A DNA stretch of 64,000 bases from Prevotella sp. (GCA_017428925.1 JAFRPY010000044.1:1-64000); one strand, 5' to 3'; positions 1 through 9,033 are shown, counted from the first letter of the stretch. The notes: generated by a model not told the origin, from the sequence alone. Program-made: numbers and translations.

Positions 1-108
1 ATAACCACCTGGGAGTGCTACACTGACACTCCACGTTTTCAGATGAACATCGATTCCTACGAAAATGTTTTGTCCGTTGAAATCTTTTTTGTAATTTTGC
101 TGTCGCAT
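1..108 (-). CDS. IS110-family transposase, N-terminal fragment (cut by window edge)
   Basis: The reverse strand reads from an ATG at 106-108 through 36 codons to the window edge without a stop. Residues 16-30 (FVGIDVHLKTWSVSV) match the start of the DEDD/RuvC-like domain of IS110-family transposases, whose first catalytic Asp lies in a GIDVxxxxW context (D20 here). These recombinases move circular intermediates and, in characterised members, are guided by an RNA from a non-coding end of the element. The rest of the gene is outside the window, so completeness cannot be judged. The short match is very typical of the family. Confidence 0.75.
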   Translation of the reverse strand, partial: MRQQNYKKDFNGQNIFVGIDVHLKTWSVSVALPGGY

Positions 109-352
109 AGACGTGATAATATAGAGATTAAACTTATTTTGTTTTTTTTGTCATTACAAAGATAAGCAATTTCTTTATTTCACGTCTTCTTTCTGCACTC
201 TTTTGTTCTGCATAGCAATAAAACCATGAAAAACACCACGGAGGTTTGCCTAACGGCTGGAGGCGTGAAGCCTCCAAAGAGGGTCAGAAGTTTTGGCCAT
301 CACGGCTTTGCGTCTGCAAACATAGTAACTTTCTAAGGAGGGGGGTGTGTTG
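109..352 (-). other. Non-coding leader of IS110 transposase; possible guide (bridge) RNA region
   Basis: This 244-bp stretch between the transposase start and the tilS stop holds no convincing ORF. It contains a perfect 6-bp hairpin at 259-275 (arms GGAGGC and GCCTCC) and a 5-bp hairpin at 307-320 (TTTGC, GCAAA). A -7 type box facing the transposase lies at 157-164. In IS110-group elements the structured bridge RNA is encoded on this side of the transposase. Assigning it here is inference: the element boundary is not visible and part of the stretch may be host DNA. Confidence 0.3.
157..164 (-). promoter_or_regulatory. Putative -7 box for the transposase
   Basis: The reverse strand reads TATCTTTG, matching the Bacteroidetes TAnnTTTG element, about 49 nt upstream of the transposase ATG. 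No clear -33 TTTG was seen. Confidence 0.4.
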
Positions 353-1702
353 TTAATCCTCTGAAAATGAGAGGCGGAGGATGGATTTTGTGGTGGAGGT
401 TATCTTGAAACGATTGTCAAGACGACGGGCTACTACCCAGATGATTTTGCCGGTGGAATCGTGGATTATTAACTGGCGGTGCTTCTCAATGAGGGAAAGC
501 TTCTGGTCGGTAAGGAAATCACTGACCAGCTTGGTGCTATTAAGGCCAAAGGGATGGAAACGGTCTCCTTCCTTGAAACGCCTTATGGTCAGGGGCATAG
601 AGAGTTTGTCGGCATCTAGCATTACAATGTTGTTGGAGCGGGAAATCTCAGTCAGTTTTTCTCGGTCAAATCGCTCAATTTTGAGTTTTGTGCCCTCACC
701 AATGCAGTAAACTCCCTCTTCAGTTAAACGCATTTCAACAAAGGGCTTTTCTTCCTGTTTGCTGATGAGCAGACGGCTCCTGTCGAACACCAGGATGTGG
801 GTTGGGGAAAGGAACTGGGTGCCCGTGGGAGAATCCAGATGGGCATAGACCTGCTTGATTTGCACGGAACTGAAACCATAACCTGAGAGCAACCTGAACA
901 GCACATACTCGTTGCTGATTTTTTCCAAGGGGATGGACAGTTCGTCGGTGCCCACATTCATCCCTTCAGTCAGTTCAGCAATGGCCTGATCAAGGAATTC
1001 ATCGGCAAATGACAAGTTTTCAGCGGTTTCAACGATGTTTTTAGATGCTGAAGGATTGATTTCACTGAGCAATGGCAGTACCTGAAGACGGATTTTGTTG
1101 CGCACTACATCTGCCACCAGGTTGGTGCTGTCAGTAACATACCCCTGCCCCATTGTCCCAAGAAAATCCTCGATTTCATGGCGTGAAATACAGAGGAAAG
1201 GTCTGATGACCGTTAATGGGTGATGGGTGTTGGGTGTTAGGTGTTGGTGAATAGCTTTAATTCCCGTAAGGCCCTTGATGCCTGTGCCACGAATGAGGTT
1301 CATCAGTACGGTCTCTGCAACATCATCCTGATGGTGGGCCACACATACTCCATCGAACTGGAGGTCGTGGCAAAGTTGGGCAAAATGATGGTAACGCAAA
1401 TGGCGGGCAGCCATCTCAATACTCATCTTATGGAGTGAAGCATACTCAGCTGTATCGAAATGAACAAGATGGAGTTTTACCTGATGGTCGGCACATAACT
1501 GCTTGCAGAAATTTTCATCACGGTCAGACTCTTCACCACGTAGGTGAAAATTACAATGTATTGCTTCAACGAAATAGCCTAACTGCTTCATTACAAGCAA
1601 TAAGCAAACACTATCTGCACCTCCGCTTAAAGCCACAAGATAATGGCCGTCAGCCTGGAGCAAATTGTTCTTGCGGATGAATTCCTGAACTTTATTGACC
1701 AT
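353..1702 (-). CDS. tilS: tRNA(Ile)-lysidine synthetase TilS
   Basis: TilS attaches lysine to C34 of tRNA-Ile(CAU) using ATP, changing its decoding from AUG to AUA. The 449-residue protein has the N-type ATP-pyrophosphatase P-loop SGGADS at residues 26-31, followed by the HCNFHLRG and HHQDDVAETVLMNL segments typical of the family, and a C-terminal substrate-binding region ending with RRLDNRFKITSTT. Length suits a full TilS. It is the last gene of a reverse-strand cluster behind the exonuclease and rlmI, 39 nt after rlmI. It is an essential cytoplasmic enzyme in most bacteria. Identification is secure. Confidence 0.95.
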   Translation of the reverse strand: MVNKVQEFIRKNNLLQADGHYLVALSGGADSVCLLLVMKQLGYFVEAIHCNFHLRGEESDRDENFCKQLCADHQVKLHLVHFDTAEYASLHKMSIEMAARHLRYHHFAQLCHDLQFDGVCVAHHQDDVAETVLMNLIRGTGIKGLTGIKAIHQHLTPNTHHPLTVIRPFLCISRHEIEDFLGTMGQGYVTDSTNLVADVVRNKIRLQVLPLLSEINPSASKNIVETAENLSFADEFLDQAIAELTEGMNVGTDELSIPLEKISNEYVLFRLLSGYGFSSVQIKQVYAHLDSPTGTQFLSPTHILVFDRSRLLISKQEEKPFVEMRLTEEGVYCIGEGTKLKIERFDREKLTEISRSNNIVMLDADKLSMPLTIRRFKEGDRFHPFGLNSTKLVSDFLTDQKLSLIEKHRQLIIHDSTGKIIWVVARRLDNRFKITSTTKSILRLSFSED

Positions 1703-1741
1703 GCAGTTTGGATGATTTTTCTACGTTTTCATCGGGCTTTT

Positions 1742-2923
1742 TTACTCCACATAGAGCACCAGTCCCTTCAGATATTCACCCTCTGGATGATAGATGTTGA
1801 CAGGATGATCGGCAGGCTGGTGAAGCTGGTGAAGGATACGAACCTTACGGCCACTCTGGGCAGCTGCTGTGAAGACTGCATTACGGAAATGGTCCTTGGT
1901 GACCACCTGAGAACAACTGAAGGTGAAGAGCACCCCACCCGACTTGATCCTCTCCAAGGCCACACGGTTCAGACGAGTATAACCCTTGAGGGCATTGGGT
2001 AAGGCCTTACGATGCTTGGCAAAGGCTGGTGGGTCAAGAATAATCAGGTCGTACTGGTTGTCAGCATTGTCGAGGAACTTGAAGGCATCCTCACAGAAAG
2101 CCTGATGGCGGGCATCACCAGGGAAATTGAGTTCCACATTGGCATTGGTAAGTTCGATGGCCTTGGCTGAACTGTCAACAGAATGTACCAGCTGTGCCCC
2201 ACCCCTCATGGCATAGAAGGAGAATCCACCTGTATAGCAGAACATATTGAGCACATGCTTACCCTTGGCATAGCTTTCAAGCAGCAGACGGTTCTCACGC
2301 TGGTCAACAAAGAAACCTGTCTTCTGGCCACGCAGCCAGTCAACATGGAACTTCAGGCCATTCTCAATGGCCGTGTTGTCATCGGAACCACCAATGATAA
2401 AGCCATTCTCCTGGCCCAGCTCTGCCTTGAAGGGAAGCGTGGTCTCACTCTTGTAGTAAACATTCTCAATGCGGTTGCCCATCACCTTGACCAGACTCTT
2501 GGCAATGGACTGGCGGCAGAGGTGAATACCCACACTATGGGCCTGCATGACAGCAGTCTTTCCATAGCAGTCGATGACCAGTCCTGGGAGGTTGTCACCC
2601 TCACCATGTACCAGACGGTAGGTGTTGTTCTTGGGATTGTCGGCAATGCCAATAGTCTGACGCATCAACAAGGCTGACTGTAGGCGCTTTTCCCAGAAAT
2701 CATCATTGATGGGCACATCATTGAAAAAGAGGACACGGACTGCAATGGAACCAATCTGATAGTGGCCAACAGCGATAAAATCGCCTTTTTCTGACAGTAC
2801 CCTGACCATGTCGCCATCATTGATTCCATCATCTGCATGATGAATTGCACCGGAGAACACCCAGGGGTGAAACCTGCGCAGGCTCTCTTCTTTTCCTCTT
2901 TTTAAATATACCGACTTATACAT
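1742..2923 (-). CDS. rlmI: RlmI-like 23S rRNA (cytosine-C5) methyltransferase
   Basis: This 393-residue protein has an N-terminal PUA-type RNA-binding region (about residues 1-75, with GKEESLRRFHPWVFSGAI) and a SAM-dependent Rossmann methyltransferase domain. Visible motifs are FCYTGGFSFYAM (SAM-binding motif I), LDPPAFAKHRKAL (motif IV) and a downstream TFSCSQ segment carrying the family Cys. RlmI in E. coli makes m5C1962 in 23S rRNA; the exact target here is inferred from family. It starts 6 nt after the exonuclease stop, so the two are probably co-transcribed. Confidence 0.88.
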   Translation of the reverse strand: MYKSVYLKRGKEESLRRFHPWVFSGAIHHADDGINDGDMVRVLSEKGDFIAVGHYQIGSIAVRVLFFNDVPINDDFWEKRLQSALLMRQTIGIADNPKNNTYRLVHGEGDNLPGLVIDCYGKTAVMQAHSVGIHLCRQSIAKSLVKVMGNRIENVYYKSETTLPFKAELGQENGFIIGGSDDNTAIENGLKFHVDWLRGQKTGFFVDQRENRLLLESYAKGKHVLNMFCYTGGFSFYAMRGGAQLVHSVDSSAKAIELTNANVELNFPGDARHQAFCEDAFKFLDNADNQYDLIILDPPAFAKHRKALPNALKGYTRLNRVALERIKSGGVLFTFSCSQVVTKDHFRNAVFTAAAQSGRKVRILHQLHQPADHPVNIYHPEGEYLKGLVLYVE

Positions 2924-2929
2924 AGCGTT

Positions 2930-3577
2930 TTAGGCTTTATCACTTTGTTTGCTCTCGACAGGCTCTGCTGTCTTTATCAGTTGATAGTCTTTGGTGGACT
3001 CAAGCCGCATCAGTTCCTCGTAAAGCACAATGCAGGCCCAGGCATCTGTAGCAGCATACACCTTCTGCTTGTCGTTCAGGATGTCAATCTCCCAGTTGCT
3101 GAGCTGCTGGTTCTTTGAGATACGCATCCCAAAGAAATTGGCAAAGAGTTTCTGCAACGACAGGTCCTCTACCCCAATCTCTCCCACATGCTTCTGCAAA
3201 TCAACGAAATAGCCAGGAGTGAAGTCACCACGCCGTTTAAGCTGGAGGATGTCATCATGCCACGACAGGCCAATCTTGGGGACTGTGGTGTCTTCAATCA
3301 GCCGCTTGATCTGGGGAGAAATGCCCAGATAGTTCAGGCGAAAGAGGAAACAGACATCGTGGGTGGCCACCTGAAGCAGAGAGACCATGTGCTGATTGCC
3401 CTTGGTGAAAGAGGGCCGTGTCTCAGTATCAACCCCAAGAATTGGCTGTGAAAGCAGGAAGTCAACAGCCCTGGCTGCCTCATTCTCGGAGACAACAACA
3501 ACTATTTTCCCTTCGAATTTCACCAACGGGAGGGTTGAAATTAGTTTTTTGTCAAACTTGCTATAGATAACCTTCAT
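2930..3577 (-). CDS. 3'-5' exonuclease domain protein (RNase D/WRN-like, DEDDy)
   Basis: The reading frame is open up to 3670, but the start is best placed at the ATG at 3577 (215 residues, MKVIYSKFDKKLI...). The upstream extension is low-complexity and crosses the -7 box at 3589-3596. The protein has the exonuclease motif I in GVDTETRPSF, a GLSWHDD segment and motif III YAATDAWAC, the pattern of the DnaQ-fold DEDDy family related to RNase D and the WRN exonuclease domain. Its substrate is not known. It leads an operon with rlmI and tilS, which suggests RNA metabolism. The predicted leader is under 10 nt. Confidence 0.85.
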   Translation of the reverse strand: MKVIYSKFDKKLISTLPLVKFEGKIVVVVSENEAARAVDFLLSQPILGVDTETRPSFTKGNQHMVSLLQVATHDVCFLFRLNYLGISPQIKRLIEDTTVPKIGLSWHDDILQLKRRGDFTPGYFVDLQKHVGEIGVEDLSLQKLFANFFGMRISKNQQLSNWEIDILNDKQKVYAATDAWACIVLYEELMRLESTKDYQLIKTAEPVESKQSDKA

Positions 3578-3588
3578 AAAAATCGGTG

Positions 3589-3596
3589 CAAAATTA
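3589..3596 (-). promoter_or_regulatory. -7 box for exonuclease-rlmI-tilS
   Basis: The reverse strand reads TAATTTTG followed by C, a good TAnnTTTG match. It ends only 11 nt before the ATG at 3577, implying a very short leader and fixing the start choice of the exonuclease gene. Confidence 0.6.
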
Positions 3597-3639
3597 GCAA
3601 AAAAATACGATTTTATGGCGAGATATGAGAAAAATCTGT

Positions 3640-3647
3640 TACTTTTG
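3640..3647 (+). promoter_or_regulatory. -7 box for ftsK
   Basis: TACTTTTG followed by C matches the TAnnTTTG element, 28 nt upstream of the ftsK ATG. It is divergent from the exonuclease promoter 44 bp away. Confidence 0.6.
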
Positions 3648-3675
3648 CACAAGATTTTAAAGAAACTCACATCGG

Positions 3676-6129
3676 ATGGCTAAGAAAAAACAAAAGCAGG
3701 CCCAACCAGCCAAATCTTTCTGGGAGGCTCTCGGCATAAAAAATATATTCCAAAGCGACATATTCAATGGCATTTTCGGGGTTGCACTATTCCTGTTTGC
3801 CATTTTCCTGACGATAGCATTCATCAGCTATTTCTCTACAGGACAGGCTGACCAGAGTCTGGTGCTTGACCTTCGTGCCGGGGAATGGCAGAATGAGAAG
3901 CGGGAGTTCATGAACTACTGTGGCTCGTTGGGAGCCCTGCTCTCCAACTTCTTTATCTCGCGTTGCTTTGGTCTTGCAGCCTTTGCCATTCCTGTTCTTT
4001 TAGCAGTCATCGGACTCCGTTGGTCAGGTGCCTACAAGAAGCTGAACCTGTTTAAATGGTTCCTCTCGCTGGTCATCATCATGGTGTGGTGCTCTGTGCT
4101 GTTTGCCAAGTTCCTTACCCCAATCATGGGTGACCAGGTGTATAATCCTGGCGGCGACCACGGAGTGTTTGTCACCCAATGGTTAGAGAATGTGATTGGT
4201 GCTCCGGGACTGATGGTTGTGCTTGGATTGGTGGCCATTGTGTTCCTGACCTATATCAGCAACGAGACCATCAACGTCATCAGGAAGATTCTTAACCCAG
4301 TAAGCATCATTACCGACAGGGTTAAGTTCCGCATCACCAATGTCACAGAAGGTGAAAACGAGGTTGAGCCAGCAGTGGCCTATGGAGACCCTACACCCAG
4401 TGAAACCATCGATTTGACCAATGTTGGAGCACCCCTGACTATTGTTCCCGATGAAACCGAGGAAAAAACTGAAGCCCCGAAGAAGGAAAAGCCACAAAAG
4501 ACCGATGAAACGGGCACTATTGATGACATGACCATCAAGGTGGGTACAGAGGAAGAAAAAGCTGAGGGAAAGAGTGTTCAGGGAGAGCCTGACCTCTCAA
4601 CGCCCATCAACCCGAAAGAGCCTTTCCTGAAGTATAAATACCCCACACTGGACCTGCTGAAGCGATATGACAATGACGGGCGGCCATATATTGACATGAA
4701 GGAACAGACGGCCAACAAGAACCGCATCATTGAGGTGCTGAACTCGTTTGGCGTGAAGATTTCCAGCATTTCAGCCACCGTGGGACCAACCATCACACTC
4801 TATGAACTGACTCCAGCCGAGGGTGTGAGAATCTCAAAAATCCGCAATCTTGAAGACGACATTGCCCTGTCACTCTCAGCCCTGGGCATTCGTATCATTG
4901 CACCTATTCCAGGCAAGGGAACCATTGGTATTGAGGTTCCAAACACAAAGGCCAACATCGTTTCAATGGAAAGCATACTGAACTCACGAAAGTTTCAGGA
5001 GACCACTATGGAGCTGCCACTGGCTTTGGGTAAGACCATCACAAACGATGTGTTCATGGTTGACCTGGCAAAGATTCCCCACCTGCTTGTTGCCGGTGCA
5101 ACTGGTCAGGGTAAGTCGGTGGGACTGAATGCCATCATCACATCTTTATTATATAAGAAGCATCCCAACGAGCTGAAGTTCGTGCTGGTTGACCCGAAGA
5201 AAGTGGAGTTCTCCATCTATTCACCGATTGTGAACCACTTCATGGCCCAGATACCAGACAGCACCGGAGAAGAAGAAGCCATCATTACAGATGTGACCAA
5301 AGTAATCCGTACGCTGAACTCACTCTGCAAGCTGATGGACAGCCGATATGACCTGCTGAAGATGGCTGGAGCACGCAACATCAAGGAATACAACAATAAG
5401 TTTGTCAACCACAAGCTGAAACTTACCGATGGACATGACTACATGCCCTATATCGTGGTAATTATCGATGAATTCGGTGATTTGATCATGACTGCCGGCA
5501 AGGAGATTGAACTGCCAATAGCACGTATTGCCCAGCTGGCACGAGCTGTAGGCATACACATGGTGATTGCCACCCAGCGTCCTACAACAAAGATTATTAC
5601 GGGTAACATCAAGGCCAACTTCCCTGGAAGAATAGCCTTCAAGGTAAGTGCAAGAATCGACTCACAGACCATTCTTGACCGCACAGGAGCCAACCAGTTG
5701 ATTGGACGTGGTGACATGCTTTATTCTGCCGGTACTGATCCTGTACGTGTTCAATGTGCCTTTGTGGACACTCCTGAGGTGGAACGCATCAACCAATTCA
5801 TTGAAGAACAGCCCGGACCAGTGGAGCCAATGGAATTGCCAGAGCCTTCTACCGATGAAGAAGGTGGCGATGTTGCTGGTGGCGGCTTGGATTCCCGCAA
5901 CCTTGACCCACTGTTTGAGGAAGCTGCCCATGCCATTGTCATCTCGCAACAAGGTTCTACAAGTATGATTCAGCGCCGGTTTGCCATTGGATACAACCGT
6001 GCAGGCAGACTGATGGACCAGTTGGAGAAGGCTGGTGTAGTGGGTGCAGCTCAGGGTTCCAAGCCTCGTGAGGTAATGATTACCGACCCGGCAAGCCTGG
6101 ATTCTCTGCTGGCAGCACTCAGAAGCTGA
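3676..6129 (+). CDS. ftsK: DNA translocase FtsK
   Basis: FtsK is a septum-located, ATP-driven DNA pump that clears and aligns the chromosome terminus during division. The 817-residue protein has an N-terminal region with four predicted membrane segments (about residues 20-200), an acidic/proline linker (about 220-320), and the RecA-like motor. Walker A is GATGQGKS near residue 475 and Walker B is VVIIDEFGDLI near 593, with IATQRPT shortly after. The C-terminus (about 750-817, with STSMIQRRFAIGYNRAGRLM) is the winged-helix gamma domain that reads KOPS-type sites. Length and architecture are complete. It is followed by a LolA-like gene 70 nt downstream. Confidence 0.96.
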   Translation: MAKKKQKQAQPAKSFWEALGIKNIFQSDIFNGIFGVALFLFAIFLTIAFISYFSTGQADQSLVLDLRAGEWQNEKREFMNYCGSLGALLSNFFISRCFGLAAFAIPVLLAVIGLRWSGAYKKLNLFKWFLSLVIIMVWCSVLFAKFLTPIMGDQVYNPGGDHGVFVTQWLENVIGAPGLMVVLGLVAIVFLTYISNETINVIRKILNPVSIITDRVKFRITNVTEGENEVEPAVAYGDPTPSETIDLTNVGAPLTIVPDETEEKTEAPKKEKPQKTDETGTIDDMTIKVGTEEEKAEGKSVQGEPDLSTPINPKEPFLKYKYPTLDLLKRYDNDGRPYIDMKEQTANKNRIIEVLNSFGVKISSISATVGPTITLYELTPAEGVRISKIRNLEDDIALSLSALGIRIIAPIPGKGTIGIEVPNTKANIVSMESILNSRKFQETTMELPLALGKTITNDVFMVDLAKIPHLLVAGATGQGKSVGLNAIITSLLYKKHPNELKFVLVDPKKVEFSIYSPIVNHFMAQIPDSTGEEEAIITDVTKVIRTLNSLCKLMDSRYDLLKMAGARNIKEYNNKFVNHKLKLTDGHDYMPYIVVIIDEFGDLIMTAGKEIELPIARIAQLARAVGIHMVIATQRPTTKIITGNIKANFPGRIAFKVSARIDSQTILDRTGANQLIGRGDMLYSAGTDPVRVQCAFVDTPEVERINQFIEEQPGPVEPMELPEPSTDEEGGDVAGGGLDSRNLDPLFEEAAHAIVISQQGSTSMIQRRFAIGYNRAGRLMDQLEKAGVVGAAQGSKPREVMITDPASLDSLLAALRS

Positions 6130-6199
6130 GGTGGATTTAAACTTTTCCACAAGGATAACGTCATAAATGCAACATTAACAACCAAAACAGAAGACAAAA

Positions 6200-6793
6200 A
6201 TGAAAAGAATCATAATTGCATTAATGTGTGTATTAGCCGCTACAGCGGGCTATTCACAGACAGCCAAACAGATACTTGACAAGACCGCTGCCAATGTAAG
6301 TGCCAAGAGCGGGGCTACTGCATTCTTTGTGATGAAGGGTAAATATGGCAATACTGCCGGAACCATCTCCATCAAAGGAAAGAAGTTCATGGCCAGTACG
6401 CCTGATGCCAAGACTTGGTATGACGGGAAAAACCAGTGGACATACATGGCATCATCGGAAGAGGTGAATGTGACCACACCAACCCAAGCCCAGCAGCAGA
6501 TGATGAATCCCTACCGGTTCATTAACCTCTACAACATGGGGTACGACATGACAAGCAAGACAGTCGGCAGTGGATATGAAGTACATCTCGTTGCCAACAA
6601 TCCCCAGCGCACAATAACAGAGATGTATATCACCGTGAACAGCCAGTATATCCCCACCAACGTGAAGATGAAAACTTCGAAGGGATGGTCGGAAATTGCA
6701 ATAAGTAACTTCAAAAAGGCCAAAATCAGCGATAGTGTGTTCCGCTTTAATGCCAAGGACTTCCCCAACGCTGAGGTGATTGACCTGAGATAA
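6200..6793 (+). CDS. LolA-like outer membrane lipoprotein carrier
   Basis: This 197-residue protein starts with a cleavable signal peptide (MKRIIIALMCVLAATAGYSQ) and then TAKQILDKTAANVSAKSGATA, the opening of the LolA/LolB-like beta-sheet fold. A later WYDGKNQWTYMASSEEVNV segment is typical of Bacteroidetes LolA-family proteins. It probably acts in the periplasm, carrying lipoproteins or lipids toward the outer membrane; direct proof of LolA function is lacking for many members. It lies between ftsK and a FolK-like gene, 9 nt from the latter, so probably in the same transcript. Confidence 0.8.
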   Translation: MKRIIIALMCVLAATAGYSQTAKQILDKTAANVSAKSGATAFFVMKGKYGNTAGTISIKGKKFMASTPDAKTWYDGKNQWTYMASSEEVNVTTPTQAQQQMMNPYRFINLYNMGYDMTSKTVGSGYEVHLVANNPQRTITEMYITVNSQYIPTNVKMKTSKGWSEIAISNFKKAKISDSVFRFNAKDFPNAEVIDLR

Positions 6794-6802
6794 CTGCTAG
6801 GA

Positions 6803-7180
6803 ATGAAAGTAATTATAGCTGTAGGGACAAATTGCAATCAGCATGACAACGCCCTCTCAATACGCGAGTATCTGGGAGGGATGTTTGGTTCTGACATCAA
6901 GTTCACGCAGTTCATGAGGACTAAACCCATTGATGGCAGCGATGGTTACTACATAAATGCCCTGGCACAGATTAACACCAAAATGTCGTATGAGGAGCTG
7001 AAGGCTTGGTTCAAGCAGCTGGAAATCAGCTGTGGGCGCAATCAGGAAGACTCCAGCGAAGGCTATATCCCAGTGGATATCGACATCCTGCAATATGGCA
7101 ACAAGCGCTATAAAGAGAGCGACTGGGAGCATGACTACGTGAAATATCTATGGAAAGAACTAAAGCAAAAAGGCAAATGA
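6803..7180 (+). CDS. FolK-like (HPPK family) protein, short form
   Basis: This 125-residue protein resembles 6-hydroxymethyl-7,8-dihydropterin pyrophosphokinase: it opens with KVIIAVGTNCNQHDNA, includes a YINALAQI strand and ends with CGRNQ...GYIPVDIDIL, where the two Asp of DIDIL match the Mg-binding pair of HPPK. It is shorter than typical FolK (about 160 residues), and the Arg-rich loop before the Asp pair is reduced, so catalytic activity is uncertain. Its stop overlaps the next gene's start (ATGA at 7177). Whether the genome has another FolK cannot be told from the window. Confidence 0.65.
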   Translation: MKVIIAVGTNCNQHDNALSIREYLGGMFGSDIKFTQFMRTKPIDGSDGYYINALAQINTKMSYEELKAWFKQLEISCGRNQEDSSEGYIPVDIDILQYGNKRYKESDWEHDYVKYLWKELKQKGK

Positions 7181-8412
7181 GACTACTGATTCTGGCCTTT
7201 TGTGCCTTTTTTGCCATTCCATCGGCAAAATCGCAAGATTTCAATTCATTTTTCCGCGATTCCACCATACGGATAGACTATACTTTTGCCGGTAATGCAA
7301 AGGTGCAGAACATGTATGTGGACAAACTGAACATGATTCCGGGATGGTATGGCAAGCACAGAAGGCTGGCTGAAGTGCCAGTTGAAGGAAACGGCCAAAT
7401 CATCGTCTGTGACCACCATACAAAACAGGTGATTTACAAGAATTCTTTCTCAACGCTCTTCCAAGAGTGGCTTTCCTATCCAGAGGCTGAAACCACCCAG
7501 CGTAGTTTTGAGAATGTGTTCCTCATTCCAATGCCAAAAGATACTGTAGACGTTACGGTGAACCTATTTGATAACCGCAGGGAAATAACAGCTACCCTCA
7601 CCCACACCATCTGCCCAACGGACATCCTTATCCGACACATTGGAAAGGACAAAACTCCCTATGAAATTATCCGACAAGCAAAGGATACTTCCAACTGCAT
7701 TCACATTGCCTATGTTGCCGAGGGTTATCAAGAACAGGAGATGGATGTTTTCATGAACGATGTGCAGACGGCAGTAGATGCCCTGTTTGCCCATTCCCCA
7801 TTCGACAAGTTGCGCGACAGGTTCAATATTGTTGCCGTAAAAAGCGCTTCAAAGGATTCAGGGACAAGCATTCCACACGATGGAAAATGGTTGGAAACAG
7901 CACTCGGAAGCCACTTTGACACTTTCTATAGCGACAGATACTTAACCACACTTAATCTCAAACAATTACACGATATACTTTCAGGTATCCCTTACGAGCA
8001 TATTATTGTATTGGTAAACACCGAAAATTATGGCGGCGGAGGCATCCTGAACAGCTATAACCTGAGCATGACTCACCACAGGAGTTTCAAGTCGGTAGTG
8101 GTTCATGAGTTCGGCCACTCCTTTGCAGGACTTGCTGATGAATATGCCTACGAGAGCGAGCAAATACCGATGTACCCCATTGACATTGAACCTTGGGAAC
8201 CTAACATCACAACACTGAAAGATTTTGACAGTAAGTGGAAGGACATGCAACCAGAAGGAGCAGGTCTTCATGAGGGTGCGGGATATAGTCTGAAGGGTGT
8301 TTACAGGGCATACGAGGATTGCAGGATGCGCACCAATGAGCATCCTGAGTTTTGTCCTGTCTGCCAAAGAGCCATCGAAAGGCTTATCCGTTTTTATACC
8401 GACCCAGAGTAA
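7177..8412 (+). CDS. Secreted zinc peptidase, M64 (IgA peptidase-like) family
   Basis: The start is placed at the ATG at 7177, which overlaps the FolK-like stop and gives a good signal peptide (MRLLILAFCAFFAIPSAKSQ); the frame is also open from 7150. The 411-residue product carries the zinc motif HEFGH at residues 310-314, followed by FAGLADEYAY with the further Asp/Glu typical of peptidase M64, and a C-terminal CRMRTNEHPEFCPVCQRAIERLI region. Family M64 is named for a Clostridium ramosum IgA protease; Bacteroidetes members are common and their substrates mostly unknown. It is probably exported to the periplasm or surface. IgA cleavage is not implied. Confidence 0.85.
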   Translation: MRLLILAFCAFFAIPSAKSQDFNSFFRDSTIRIDYTFAGNAKVQNMYVDKLNMIPGWYGKHRRLAEVPVEGNGQIIVCDHHTKQVIYKNSFSTLFQEWLSYPEAETTQRSFENVFLIPMPKDTVDVTVNLFDNRREITATLTHTICPTDILIRHIGKDKTPYEIIRQAKDTSNCIHIAYVAEGYQEQEMDVFMNDVQTAVDALFAHSPFDKLRDRFNIVAVKSASKDSGTSIPHDGKWLETALGSHFDTFYSDRYLTTLNLKQLHDILSGIPYEHIIVLVNTENYGGGGILNSYNLSMTHHRSFKSVVVHEFGHSFAGLADEYAYESEQIPMYPIDIEPWEPNITTLKDFDSKWKDMQPEGAGLHEGAGYSLKGVYRAYEDCRMRTNEHPEFCPVCQRAIERLIRFYTDPE

Positions 8413-8433
8413 TCTCCAAAAATAGCAATCAAG

Positions 8434-9024
8434 ATGATGAAATGGTTTGCCTTTTTACTACTCTTTGGTTGTTTAATTCAGCAACCAGCAACAGCCCAGC
8501 GTCGTCAGAAATCTGAGGATGCAGAGCAGTTGGGGCGAGCCATTGACTATTTTTCATCGGGCAAATACCATGAAGCTTTGCTCATTTTTCAAAAACTTGA
8601 CAAGGCTTACGAACTGAACCCACGGTTCAAAGCCTATATGGGTGTCTGCCATTATTATGAGTGGAACTACGAACAGGCAACCCGTTATTTTGATACTGTG
8701 ATTGATTCCCTTGGAGCATACGCACCACATGAACGGAGCTTCTATTACTTTGCCGATGCAGAAAGCCACTTCAACCTTGGGCATTACCAGAAATGTATCC
8801 CACTCTATGAGAAGCAATTGGAGTTGTGCTATGACAACGAAAAGGGAGATGCCTGGTATCGCATAGGGTTCAGTTATATGTTTCTTGAGGACTGGGAGAA
8901 TGCCTACAATGCTTTCCGGCATGCCTTAAGCTGTTACGAAAATTACCGTAACACACCAGATTTGCATGCCCGCATCACCCAAATCAGGAAGATGCTGCCA
9001 GGAATCAAAGCAAAACTTGAGTGA
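8434..9024 (+). CDS. Secreted tetratricopeptide-repeat protein
   Basis: This 196-residue protein has a signal peptide (MMKWFAFLLLFGCLIQQPATAQ) and then helical pairs with the TPR pattern: GRAIDYFSSGKYHEALLIF, AYMGVCHYYEWNYEQATRYF, HFNLGHYQKCIPLYEKQL and AWYRIGFSYMFLEDWENAYNAF each fit one repeat. TPR proteins act as protein-protein interaction scaffolds; no enzyme motif is visible. It follows the M64 peptidase by 21 nt and probably closes that transcript. Its partner is unknown. Confidence 0.75.
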   Translation: MMKWFAFLLLFGCLIQQPATAQRRQKSEDAEQLGRAIDYFSSGKYHEALLIFQKLDKAYELNPRFKAYMGVCHYYEWNYEQATRYFDTVIDSLGAYAPHERSFYYFADAESHFNLGHYQKCIPLYEKQLELCYDNEKGDAWYRIGFSYMFLEDWENAYNAFRHALSCYENYRNTPDLHARITQIRKMLPGIKAKLE

Positions 9025-9033
9025 GACAGCCTT

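Noticed and set aside
84-100. + strand promoter (TAATTTTG) near the left edge
   Set aside because: It lies inside the transposase coding sequence and no + strand gene follows, so it is probably chance.
3578-3670. N-terminal extension of the exonuclease
   Set aside because: It spans the -7 boxes of both divergent promoters and is low-complexity.
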